Of a stretch of 52,123 nucleotides of DNA, positions 34,490 to 42,674 are shown piece after piece. Numbering within the stretch: the stretch's first letter is position 1; the number at the start of each line of letters is the position of its first letter. Source of the stretch: Candidatus Hodarchaeota archaeon (GTDB taxonomy: Archaea; Asgardarchaeota; Heimdallarchaeia; Hodarchaeales; Hodarchaeaceae); the NCBI GenBank assembly GCA_016840035.1, contig JAEOTC010000113.1, positions 1-52,123 on the forward strand. The letters run 5' to 3'. Made by a program: the position numbers and the translations under genes. A model generated the notes under the pieces. The model had not been told where the DNA came from and did no database searches. It saw only the letters and a list, made by a program, of their open reading frames with translations.

Positions 34490-35065
34490 ATTTTCTTGGA
34501 ATGTGTGCTGTAGGTTTCCTGGATCAATTCCTGAAATAGTTATTTCCCCTTTCTCATTTGTGATAATTTCCATTTCCGGAATGTCTTCGAGAATATATTT
34601 CTTATAAAATTCTGAAGTGTACCAGTAAATTTTGTTATTTGAACCCCTCAATCCAGACTGTATTTTCAATTTATGGTTGTACCTACCCGCAATTATCAGA
34701 TCCACATTATTCGCAATAGAATTAATCTCTGGAAATTGTAAAAGCTCCCCTTTTGTGTATCCTGTCAGGATAATGACTCCTAAATCTGTTTGGCTCTTTA
34801 TCAGAGAAACAAGTGCCGCTAGATCTTCGATTTGCTGGAAGGGTTCTCCTCCTGTTATCGTTACTCCGATTATCTTTTCCTCTGAGCGATAAAATCTGAT
34901 TTCTTCAACGATCCTCTCGATTTCGACTTCTATTCCCAAATCTCTATCGTGAGTTTGGGGATTGAAACAACCTTTACAGTTCAAAGTGCACCCCTGAACC
35001 CAGATAGTGTAATGAGCCCCTGGCCCATTTACCTCAGAAATTGGTATTACTGAAAAAATCTTCAT
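34484..35065 (-). CDS. NrdG-like radical SAM activating protein
   Basis: About 193 residues. CTLNCKGCFNPQTHD (C26, C30, C33) is the CxxxCxxC [4Fe-4S] site. TITGGEPFQQ is the SAM-binding GGEP segment, and VIILTGYTKGEL and LIIAGRYNHKL are typical of the anaerobic ribonucleotide-reductase activase branch. It would generate a glycyl radical on a partner. No NrdD or other glycyl-radical enzyme is in the window, so the partner lies elsewhere. ATG 35065 has GGGA 7 nt upstream and begins at the family N-terminus; the upstream in-frame codons are less likely. Its stop codon overlaps that of the M28 gene. Confidence 0.87.
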   Translation of the reverse strand: MKIFSVIPISEVNGPGAHYTIWVQGCTLNCKGCFNPQTHDRDLGIEVEIERIVEEIRFYRSEEKIIGVTITGGEPFQQIEDLAALVSLIKSQTDLGVIILTGYTKGELLQFPEINSIANNVDLIIAGRYNHKLKIQSGLRGSNNKIYWYTSEFYKKYILEDIPEMEIITNEKGEITISGIDPGNLQHTFQENL

Positions 35066-35285
35066 GAATTTTCCCTTTTTGACCATAGAATTCAAATTGG
35101 ATTATGTATGGAATACATGAATGTTTTAGGTATTTTATATTTTGTTAGGGAGGGATGTTTCAAAGTGAATTTATCCGAATGTGAATTCGTGAAAAAAACT
35201 ATTAATTAATTCAAATAATATTGGATAGAGCTCGAATGAGATATTCAGAAGCCTTTCTTCTGAGTTAATACAAAGGGGCAGCTTA

Positions 35286-37625
35286 ATGGATATGAATCTT
35301 GATAGATTTTTAGCTCTTCTAGAGGAAGAATCGAAGGATCGTCCAAACCTTATCCCTTTTTTCAGATCAATCTTTGTATACTATTTCGTTTTTGCCAGCA
35401 TCAACACTTCTAAGGTCACGGATAGGCGATTATTCCTAAAAAATATTTTTGAAACATCTTCTTCCCCTTATCTAGAATTCGTGTTTAAATCTTTCAGGTT
35501 TGATAAGTTTACAGACGTGAAAGAATACCTGCAAGGGACGAAATGGTGGTGGGAGTATATTGTAATTATAAAAAATGAAGGACTTAGTATTTATCATCTA
35601 TCTAAGCTCTATGAGTCAACATCAGGTCCAAAAAAGAGAAAAACCACTGGTTCCTTTTTCACTCCTAAAGAACTGGTTCGTTTCATCTGTCGATATAGTT
35701 TATCCCAATATTTAATAATAGATGATACTTTAGAAGTTGATTCTTCGACAATACATAGAATAATCTTCAATAGTGACATTTCAGAAGATGATCAGGTTAT
35801 TTGCAGAAAGATTCTAGATATAATCTCATCTATGTCAATAATTGATCCTAGTGTTGGAATTGGGCTCTTTTTTCATGAAATAATAGAGGTTTTCACTCCT
35901 ATCCTTTCAAAGGTAAGAAGTTCAAATTCCAAATCTGATTTTCAGACCATGTTTGAATCTTTGTTACAAAACCTGATTGGTTATGATATAGACTCTGATA
36001 AGATCATTTTAACAAAATTCCTACTTTTGCATCATTGGATTGCCCAAATCACCCCTAGTCAGTTTTTATCAATTGAAGCAATAGAAAAATTTCTTAAATC
36101 ATTAATAAATATTAAAAATGAGGATTTTTTACTCGAAGAAAATTCAGTAAATTTGAAATTTGATTTATGTGTCGGTAATCCCCCTTATGTTCGACATCAT
36201 GAAATAGATAAAAAGAAAATAATTGAAAAACTCATTACCACTCCTGAATACCAATCTGTTTTTTCAGGAGCAAAACGGTCGATTGATTCAAAGGCAGATC
36301 TTTATGTTTATTTTTGGATCAAGCTAATCCTGAATCTAAATTTAAATGGTATTTTTGGACTAGTCTTATCACGATCTTGGTATTCTTCACGCTTTATCGA
36401 ACCGATAAATGCGCTTCTCTTTGAGAAATACCTGAATATTGATTTAGTCCTTGAACTTCCATTAGAATCATGGAAATCCGCAGAAATTATCACAAATATT
36501 ATAGTAGGTCATAAGGTAACAGATTTCAATCGCTTACATTCGTCCAATGTGATCGTTTGGAAGGGAAAATTAGCTAAATTACTTGAAAATACTTCACCTC
36601 TTACGAATTATCTCAGTATAGAAAATAATATCCGTTCTGCAATTAATTCTGAGAGTGTAGTTGAGTCCTGGGAAAATGAGGAAATAAGAATAAGCCAAGT
36701 AACCAATCCTCACCTTCTATTCTCGTCTAATAGGTCTGAGCAGTTTCCAGTAATTCGATTAGATTACCTTACAATGGCCCCTTTCCTTCTTCATCAGGTT
36801 CTTATGGCGAATAAGGGGAAATTTTGTTTCTTAAAGCAGCTTGGAAGGTTAAGCTTAGGGTCTACAACTGGAGCAAACAAATTTTTCTATTTAACAGAGG
36901 AAGCTGTTCAATCTGCCGGTCTTTCGTTCGATCACCTCGTTCCAATGACCAAATCACCGAAAGATTATATGAACTTAACTAAGGCTTCTCCCAAAAAGCC
37001 TCTATACCTATTACACATTCCAGTCGATTATGATATTGGGGAGGATGAAAAATTAAGACAGCTTTTAGAGAGGAATAAAGATGAAATCTTCTCCCGACCA
37101 TATTTTCGAAATAAAAACGAATCAAACTGGTATCGTATAAAAAAAATTCAACCTGATATTCTCATACCGAATATGACCTTTTTACGATCGTTTGTTGCAT
37201 TTAATCCACAGAAATTGCATATAGATAAACAATGGATTGGTTTTTGGTCAGAAAATTCACTTTGGGATAATTTTTTACTTGGTTTTTTCAATTCATCTTT
37301 AGGAATGCTGTTACGTGAAATCCAAGGTACTAGAACCTTAGGATTAGGATCTTTGAAATTATCACTGAATGAATGTAAAAATCTACTTATTTTAGATCCC
37401 AAGAAAATCCCAGATACAATTCTGAAACAAATAAATGAACTAATTGTACAAATGATGGAGTTAACCATTCCTAGACTGGGAGAAAAGACTAAATATTCGG
37501 AGATACAAACCGAACTTGACCGTCTCATTTGTGTTGAATATTTACAATTACCTCCCCCTATATTGGAGGAGATTCAACACGCATTGAAGTTTGAGGTAGA
37601 ATGGCGTCTAGGAAGGTCATTGTAA
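35286..37625 (+). CDS. Eco57I/TaqI-like N6-adenine DNA methyltransferase (no visible nuclease domain)
   Basis: 779 residues. About 115 N-terminal residues are helical. Motif X is TGSFFTPKELVRFICRYS (121-138), motif I DPSVGIG (187-193), and motif IV CVGNPPYVRHHE with NPPY at 298-301. A long C-terminal region (about 450-779) resembles a TaqI-like target-recognition domain, with repeated GNKxFFxLT-like and SLGMLLREIQG segments. The gamma-class order and NPPY indicate N6-adenine methylation. There is no PD-(D/E)XK signature before motif X, so it is not an evident type IIG enzyme. It is followed closely by a histone deacetylase gene. Confidence 0.87.
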   Translation: MDMNLDRFLALLEEESKDRPNLIPFFRSIFVYYFVFASINTSKVTDRRLFLKNIFETSSSPYLEFVFKSFRFDKFTDVKEYLQGTKWWWEYIVIIKNEGLSIYHLSKLYESTSGPKKRKTTGSFFTPKELVRFICRYSLSQYLIIDDTLEVDSSTIHRIIFNSDISEDDQVICRKILDIISSMSIIDPSVGIGLFFHEIIEVFTPILSKVRSSNSKSDFQTMFESLLQNLIGYDIDSDKIILTKFLLLHHWIAQITPSQFLSIEAIEKFLKSLINIKNEDFLLEENSVNLKFDLCVGNPPYVRHHEIDKKKIIEKLITTPEYQSVFSGAKRSIDSKADLYVYFWIKLILNLNLNGIFGLVLSRSWYSSRFIEPINALLFEKYLNIDLVLELPLESWKSAEIITNIIVGHKVTDFNRLHSSNVIVWKGKLAKLLENTSPLTNYLSIENNIRSAINSESVVESWENEEIRISQVTNPHLLFSSNRSEQFPVIRLDYLTMAPFLLHQVLMANKGKFCFLKQLGRLSLGSTTGANKFFYLTEEAVQSAGLSFDHLVPMTKSPKDYMNLTKASPKKPLYLLHIPVDYDIGEDEKLRQLLERNKDEIFSRPYFRNKNESNWYRIKKIQPDILIPNMTFLRSFVAFNPQKLHIDKQWIGFWSENSLWDNFLLGFFNSSLGMLLREIQGTRTLGLGSLKLSLNECKNLLILDPKKIPDTILKQINELIVQMMELTIPRLGEKTKYSEIQTELDRLICVEYLQLPPPILEEIQHALKFEVEWRLGRSL

Positions 37626-37672
37626 TGATATCTCCTAATTCTGCAAAAAATATTATGAAAGGAACTAAGAAC

Positions 37673-38431
37673 ATGGCAAAACAGGTCATTTTTCACGAAG
37701 ATTACTATCTAGAATATACTTTTGATCCTGCTGCGAAACCTGGAAGAATGGAAGCAATTATGGAGGAATTAAGAGATTATTCGATCATTTCTCCAACTCC
37801 AGCTACAGTAGAGGATGTTTTACTTGTCCATACAGAGGATCATCTTTCCCGTGTACAGAATGATTTAGACCAAGTATATCAGAATGCTTTACTCGCTGTG
37901 GGTGGAGCAATGCTAGCCGCTGAGTATGCCTATAATCAACAACCGATATTTGCTGCTATTCGTCCCCCAGGTCACCACGCCTCACCTGACGGTTATTGGG
38001 GTTTTTGTTATTTTAATAATGTCGCTATTGCCGTTAGATATTATTGTATCAATAAAAACATACAAAACGCTCTTATCGTGGATTTTGATTTACATTATGG
38101 TGATGGATCCAACAATACCTTCAGGAATGATCCTCTGGTCACATATTATTCAGGTGATGGTCATACTCCAGAAGAATTCATATCCAATCTAATTGATTTT
38201 CTTGCCCAACATGGTGATTCGGAATTTTTAGCTGTATCTGCTGGATTCGACCGACACGAACATGATTGGGGAAAACTCCTTTCTACGGAAGATTATCGGA
38301 CAATTGGTTCACTATTGAAATCTTATAGCGAGGATCATGGTCAGAACAGACGTTTTGCCTGTCTTGAAGGGGGTTACAATCATTCCGTCTTAGGAAAGAA
38401 TGTGAGGGCATTTATCGAAGGTTTTTATTAG
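37673..38431 (+). CDS. Histone-deacetylase-family protein, compact
   Basis: About 252 residues of the HDAC/acetylpolyamine amidohydrolase superfamily. RPPGHHASPDG is the active-site His-His, FCYFNNVAIAV follows, DFDLHYGDGSNNTF supplies zinc ligands Asp and His, SAGFDRHEHD the third zinc ligand, and CLEGGYNH the C-terminal loop. Family members are usually 300-350 residues. Between VTYYSGDG and SAGFD about 60 residues, including the YPGTG-type loop, are absent. The frame is open from 37601. ATG 37625 (TAATG overlap with the upstream stop, GGAAGG 8 nt before) is a rival, but ATG 37673 has AAAGGA and matches the family N-terminus. A real substrate cannot be told. Confidence 0.83.
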   Translation: MAKQVIFHEDYYLEYTFDPAAKPGRMEAIMEELRDYSIISPTPATVEDVLLVHTEDHLSRVQNDLDQVYQNALLAVGGAMLAAEYAYNQQPIFAAIRPPGHHASPDGYWGFCYFNNVAIAVRYYCINKNIQNALIVDFDLHYGDGSNNTFRNDPLVTYYSGDGHTPEEFISNLIDFLAQHGDSEFLAVSAGFDRHEHDWGKLLSTEDYRTIGSLLKSYSEDHGQNRRFACLEGGYNHSVLGKNVRAFIEGFY

Positions 38432-38443
38432 ATTATTCGACCT

Positions 38444-38764
38444 TCATCCACTCAATAGTTCTTGCATTCGATTTTTATATTCTTTGAAGGCTTTCTGTCC
38501 TTCTTCTGTAATTTCTAAGATCGTAACGGGTTTTTTACCTCGGAATGACTTAATAATATTAATATATCCTGCTTCTTCCAGTTTAGATGCGTGAGTTGAA
38601 AGGTTTCCCCAAGTAAGATCAGTTTTTATCTTGAAAAAGATTAAATCAGCGTTTTTGACAACATATAGATAAGACAGAATGATAAGACGTGAGGGGACAT
38701 GTATTACCTTATCTAGATCTGTTTGAAAACGACTCTCTTTTGGAGTGTCTTTTAAATCGTCCAA
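38444..38764 (-). CDS. Winged-helix transcriptional regulator (HTH_34 type)
   Basis: 106 residues. IHVPSRLIILSYLYVVKNADLIFF, TDLTWGNLSTHASKLEEAGYI and KSFRGKKPVTILEITEEGQKAFKEY form the winged-helix DNA-binding domain typical of archaeal HTH_34/MarR-like regulators. The start is TTG, with GAGGAA inside the last codons of the membrane-protein gene upstream, leaving only 2 bp between the genes. The pair (membrane protein plus regulator) suggests the regulator responds to or controls the membrane protein. Confidence 0.82.
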   Translation of the reverse strand: MDDLKDTPKESRFQTDLDKVIHVPSRLIILSYLYVVKNADLIFFKIKTDLTWGNLSTHASKLEEAGYINIIKSFRGKKPVTILEITEEGQKAFKEYKNRMQELLSG

Positions 38765-38766
38765 GA

Positions 38767-39399
38767 TTAATCTTCCTCTAAGTCAATTACTGGATAATTG
38801 CGGATAAACCATATAAATCTTAATATTCCTAATACAAGGACTAAAAGTCCAAAAGAAAAGAAATAAAGAATTATCGCATCGAATTTGTTTGGAAAATCTA
38901 ACAACGCGATTGCGAATCCTAAGAGAGTGGAAAAACCAAAAAAGCTGTAATAATATCGTCTACCTGTTTTATCTGCCAAAAAAGCACTTGGCCCAAACAT
39001 AATTAGTCCAAAGATAAATGGAACCCATCCGTACCATTGTGAGGGATCTAAAATCTTTCCCTCAAAGATGATCATAGCTAAACATGTAAGAATCAGTATT
39101 ACTAAACAGAATAATAGAAATTCTATCACAGTCTTTTGTGTAGAGGATTGTTCATCTAATCCTGCCACTTTGAATTCTACTCTTCCAATACGTGGATAAG
39201 TTGTATATTGGCGGATGTACTCAAATAACCGAGGGCCAAAGAACAGGAGAAAAGGTATATATATCACAAAAACGGGATTTAGATACATTAGCGGTGTTGA
39301 TAGTAATACTACTCCTACAAATAATTCTGTTAATCCATCAATAAGGAATTCATTGTATGTTTTTTGTTCGAGTTGCTTTAAATCAGGTTTTTCATTCAT
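38767..39399 (-). CDS. Six-helix membrane protein paired with a regulator
   Basis: About 210 residues with six hydrophobic segments, arranged as two before a cytosolic linker containing TTYPRIGRVEFK and four after it. No known transporter motif. The linker PRIGRVEF recurs in uncharacterised membrane proteins encoded next to winged-helix regulators, but I cannot name the family. ATG 39399 is preferred: GGTGA lies 5 nt upstream, while GTG 39408 overlaps it. The regulator gene starts 2 bp after its stop. Confidence 0.7.
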   Translation of the reverse strand: MNEKPDLKQLEQKTYNEFLIDGLTELFVGVVLLSTPLMYLNPVFVIYIPFLLFFGPRLFEYIRQYTTYPRIGRVEFKVAGLDEQSSTQKTVIEFLLFCLVILILTCLAMIIFEGKILDPSQWYGWVPFIFGLIMFGPSAFLADKTGRRYYYSFFGFSTLLGFAIALLDFPNKFDAIILYFFSFGLLVLVLGILRFIWFIRNYPVIDLEED

Positions 39400-39576
39400 T
39401 ACCTTCACCAGAATTTAATATACTTATAATTACAGGAGAGCTTTATCTCTAATAAATAGCTTTGTAATGCGGAAGTACTTTGTCATAGTTATATTGAAAT
39501 ATTCGTAGCTAAAATTAATAGGAGTTGGTGCTGAAACGATTTCTATAGAGAAATTTACTTTCAAGAAGGAAGTACT

Positions 39577-40461
39577 ATGGGAATAATACGTACACCAGAT
39601 GAAAATTTTGATAATTTACCTGATTACCCCTACAAACCAAATTATTTGATGGTTGATGAAGCTAGAGTTCATTATATTGATGAAGGTTCTGGCAATGTTA
39701 TTTTATGTCTGCATGGCGAACCAACTTATTCATTCCTCTACCGGAAGATGTTCAAACCATTTTTGGATGCTAATAAGAGAGTAGTATCATTTGATTTTAT
39801 TGGATTTGGAAAATCTGATAAGTACACTTTACTTGAGGAATACACCTATGATATGCATTATAATACACTTGATAATGTGGTTAGAAAATTAGGTTTGAAG
39901 GATATAACATTAGTAGTTCAAGATTGGGGCGGGTTGATTGGCCTACCATTCGCTGCAAATAATCCAGACTTAATATCGAATTTAGTGATAATGAATACAG
40001 GTTTACCTTCAGGAAGATCTCCTCCAAATGAGGCCTTCCTTCAATGGCGAGAATTTGTTGAAAATAATCCTGATTTACCAATAGGTATGGTTATAGAAAT
40101 GGGGTTAGCTAATAGGAATAAGGTGTCTGCTGAAGTCATAAATGCCTATAACGCTCCTTTCCCAAGTGAAGATTATAAAGTAGGGGCTCGTGCATGGCCA
40201 TTACTTGTTCCAATCGCACCAGAAGATTCTGTGGCCGGGATCATGGTAAAGGCAAGAGAAAAATTAAAAGAATGGAATAAACCTGCACTTGTTATGTTTT
40301 CCGACAAAGATCCTATAACGAGAGGTGCGGACAATTTTTTTCGAAAATTAATCCCTACTGCAAGTAAAAATCCAGAAATCGTAATAAAAGATGCAGGTCA
40401 CTTTTTACAGGAGGAGAAAGGTGAAGAAATTGCAAACCACATCCTTAAATTCATAGGATGA
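39577..40461 (+). CDS. Haloalkane dehalogenase-like alpha/beta hydrolase
   Basis: 294-residue alpha/beta hydrolase with the HLD-I signature: LCLHGEPTYSFLYRKM (oxyanion-hole HGEP), nucleophile VQDWGG (D116, with W117 as a halide-binding tryptophan), the acid probably in MFSDKDPITR, and catalytic histidine in DAGHFLQEE. DhlA has the same D-W nucleophile pair near residue 124. It would hydrolyse carbon-halogen bonds, although epoxide hydrolase-like activity cannot be excluded. AAGGAA lies 7 nt before the ATG. It is followed by a PduO-type adenosyltransferase. Confidence 0.82.
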   Translation: MGIIRTPDENFDNLPDYPYKPNYLMVDEARVHYIDEGSGNVILCLHGEPTYSFLYRKMFKPFLDANKRVVSFDFIGFGKSDKYTLLEEYTYDMHYNTLDNVVRKLGLKDITLVVQDWGGLIGLPFAANNPDLISNLVIMNTGLPSGRSPPNEAFLQWREFVENNPDLPIGMVIEMGLANRNKVSAEVINAYNAPFPSEDYKVGARAWPLLVPIAPEDSVAGIMVKAREKLKEWNKPALVMFSDKDPITRGADNFFRKLIPTASKNPEIVIKDAGHFLQEEKGEEIANHILKFIG

Positions 40462-40501
40462 AGGTTATCTTGAGTAGAATTGTGAAAAATAGGTGTTGTT
40501 T

Positions 40502-41092
40502 TTGTCAAAAAGTATATATACACGGAAAGGGGATAAAGGAAAGACTGGAGTGTTAACGGGAGAAAGAATTGAAAAAATTGCTCCTCGTATTGAAGCCTAT
40601 GGGACGGTTGATGAACTCATCGCAAGCTTAGGAATAAGCAAAGTATTCTCAGAAAAAATTCTTGCGGAATATATTCGCAAAATACAACAGCATCTTTTTA
40701 TGGTTGCAGCTGAATTAGCAACGCCAATTCATCATTTCAAAGAGAAAAATGAGCTTGTAAGAGGTATAAAAAGGACTAGTGCCAAAGATATAACTGAATT
40801 AGAAGAAATCGCAGATAAATTAACAGATCAACTCCCTCCAATTAAGAATTTTGTAATTCCTGGTGGAACAGAATCAGCAGCATTCTTACATCAATCCAGA
40901 ACAATTTGTCGACGTGCAGAGAGAAACATTATCCGCTTTATGGAGAAGGAGGAAGTCAATCCTGAGATCTTACGTTATATCAATAGACTATCAGATTTAC
41001 TATTTGTCTTCAGTCGATTTGCTAATGTCAAATTGGGAGATGGAGATCACATTATCTCTCGCCAAGGAGTAATTCACCAAAAAGATGACTGA
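40502..41092 (+). CDS. pduO: Cob(I)alamin adenosyltransferase, PduO type
   Basis: About 196 residues. YTRKGDKGKTGVLTGERIEK, IEAYGTVDELIASLG, FVIPGGTESAAFLHQSRTICRRAERN and YINRLSDLLFVFSRFAN are the ATP- and corrin-binding blocks of PduO-type ATP:cob(I)alamin adenosyltransferases, which make adenosylcobalamin. Full length. GTG 40493 is in frame, but TTG 40502 has AGGTG 6 nt upstream and begins at the family start. Adenosylcobalamin would serve mutases or ribonucleotide reductase encoded elsewhere. It is convergent with the dehydratase gene. Confidence 0.92.
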   Translation: MSKSIYTRKGDKGKTGVLTGERIEKIAPRIEAYGTVDELIASLGISKVFSEKILAEYIRKIQQHLFMVAAELATPIHHFKEKNELVRGIKRTSAKDITELEEIADKLTDQLPPIKNFVIPGGTESAAFLHQSRTICRRAERNIIRFMEKEEVNPEILRYINRLSDLLFVFSRFANVKLGDGDHIISRQGVIHQKDD

Positions 41093-41100
41093 ATGCGACC

Positions 41101-42075
41101 TTAATCTTGAATCGAGAGGGATAAAGTCCTAAAGAAATCAGTAAGATCAATATTCCCCCCCGATAGAATTATTCCGATTTGTTTATTTTTGAATTCATCT
41201 TTTTGTCGACTTTTAGTAAGATTTAGTAAGCCAGCTAGTGGTACAGCGCCAGAAGGTTCTACTACTATTTTCATTCGCTCCCAAAGAAATTTCATTGCTA
41301 AAATGATCTGCTCTTCGGTGACCGTTACTATATCATCAACAAATTTTTTGATTGTCTTGAATGTAATATCTCCTAAACTGGTTCGAAGCCCATCAGCTAT
41401 TGTATTCGGGTTAACAGAGGGATAGATTTGTGTTCCATCCTTAAAAGACAAATATGCGTCATTAGCATTCAAAGGTTCCACTCCAATTGCACTTGATTTA
41501 GGAAACATGGATTTTAGACACTTTGATGTTCCGCTAAGCAAACCTCCTCCACCAACTGGAGCCAGAATAAAATCCAATTCTCCTACCTCGGTTAATAGTT
41601 CATATGCTGCTGTTCCAGCCCCATGAATAATATTGTAATCATTGTAAGGATGCACAACAGGATACCCATATTCCGCAACAACTTCTTCAGTCTTTTCCAC
41701 ACGATCCTGGGGATTATTTCCACATTCAATGATTTTCGCACCATACCCTCTTGTTGCCTCCTTTTTTACGGAAGGAGCATTTGCAGGCATAACTATCAAA
41801 GACTGGACATTTAACTCTCGGGAAGCTAACGCGACTGCTTGAGCATGATTACCCGAAGAGTGCGTGATTATTCCTGCGGGATTTTCAACCTCAATGAGAT
41901 GTTGAATGGCATTAAACGCTCCACGTACCTTAAAAGCTCCAACACGTTGAAAATTTTCACATTTCAAATATACTTGTGCTGAAACGAGTTTGTTAAGAGT
42001 ACGAGAGGTCATTACTGGAGTTTTATTGACATAATTGCTAATTCTTCTATAGGCTCTAGTGATATCTTGGTTCAT
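41101..42075 (-). CDS. Threonine/serine dehydratase, PLP-dependent
   Basis: 324-residue fold-type II PLP enzyme. The Schiff-base lysine is in VGAFKVRGAFNAI. SSGNHAQAVALASRE, MPANAPSVKKEATRGYGA and the phosphate-binding GGGGLLSG are all typical of catabolic threonine dehydratase/serine racemase. There is no C-terminal ACT regulatory domain, so it is the short, TdcB-like form. It deaminates threonine to 2-oxobutyrate and serine to pyruvate; racemase activity is an alternative. The ATG at 42075 has no clear Shine-Dalgarno, so it may be leaderless. Confidence 0.9.
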   Translation of the reverse strand: MNQDITRAYRRISNYVNKTPVMTSRTLNKLVSAQVYLKCENFQRVGAFKVRGAFNAIQHLIEVENPAGIITHSSGNHAQAVALASRELNVQSLIVMPANAPSVKKEATRGYGAKIIECGNNPQDRVEKTEEVVAEYGYPVVHPYNDYNIIHGAGTAAYELLTEVGELDFILAPVGGGGLLSGTSKCLKSMFPKSSAIGVEPLNANDAYLSFKDGTQIYPSVNPNTIADGLRTSLGDITFKTIKKFVDDIVTVTEEQIILAMKFLWERMKIVVEPSGAVPLAGLLNLTKSRQKDEFKNKQIGIILSGGNIDLTDFFRTLSLSIQD

Positions 42076-42152
42076 GAAAGGGGAATAATCTGTAATTCTA
42101 TTAAAACCTTAAGGAAGAACTTGAGAAAAACTCGAGAATAGGAGGAATATAA

Positions 42153-42188
42153 GTGGTAAAGAGTAGGATATTAACTGTAATTCAGTAA
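42153..42188 (+). other. Eleven-codon ORF with a perfect Shine-Dalgarno
   Basis: AGGAGG at 42140-42145 is followed after 7 nt by GTG and an 11-residue frame (MVKSRILTVIQ) ending in TAA. A hairpin AAATCC-AAA-GGATTT at 42192-42206 follows. No plus-strand gene lies downstream, so it could be a short peptide, a decayed gene or coincidence. Confidence 0.25.
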
Positions 42189-42243
42189 GATAAATCCAAA
42201 GGATTTGTATGAACCTAGTTAGTGACTACATAAGTCCTTTTTC

Positions 42244-42411
42244 TTATTTGGAATCAAATAGGTCATCCAGTTCAGTCAGGGCATCAGAAATGGAATATCT
42301 AGAAAAAATATTTTCTCCTTGAATAATTTGAGTAATAATTGATTTCTGTGAGTCAGTCATCGATTGAGTTAATTCTTCGAGAATTTTTGCACCATCAATT
42401 GGATCATTCAT
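42244..42411 (-). CDS. 55-residue small protein
   Basis: Frame MNDPIDGAKILEELTQSM... to ...DDLFDSK, acidic and probably helical, with no hydrophobic segment. GAGGT lies 6 nt before the ATG. The flanking 42076-42243 and 42412-42674 stretches hold no other frame of note. It lies next to the methyltransferase and CCA-kinase locus. Function unknown; a small regulatory or anti-toxin-like protein is one possibility, but nothing in the sequence proves it. Confidence 0.45.
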   Translation of the reverse strand: MNDPIDGAKILEELTQSMTDSQKSIITQIIQGENIFSRYSISDALTELDDLFDSK

Positions 42412-42674
42412 CTATGAACCTCTGTTTATCTGGATCTACTTGTAAAAAACTGAACAACATGTTTCCTTAATGCTTTTCTTTATAAATATTTCTTAGATCC
42501 ATGTCTCAGATCCATCTAAGCTGAAGATTCACCTAAATTTATGTATTACCCCCATAATATCCTAGTAATATTAAATCAACCATTTTAGTCGGTATTATAA
42601 GATATTCAAGGCAAATTCAAACCAATTTACAAACGGTCATTCTTCTTGGACTATTATATGGCAATGAACATTTT

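Noticed and set aside
37601..37672. Longer histone-deacetylase N-terminus overlapping the methyltransferase stop
   Set aside because: The family alignment begins at MAKQVIFHEDYY (37673), and the extra residues look unrelated. The TAATG start at 37625 remains possible.
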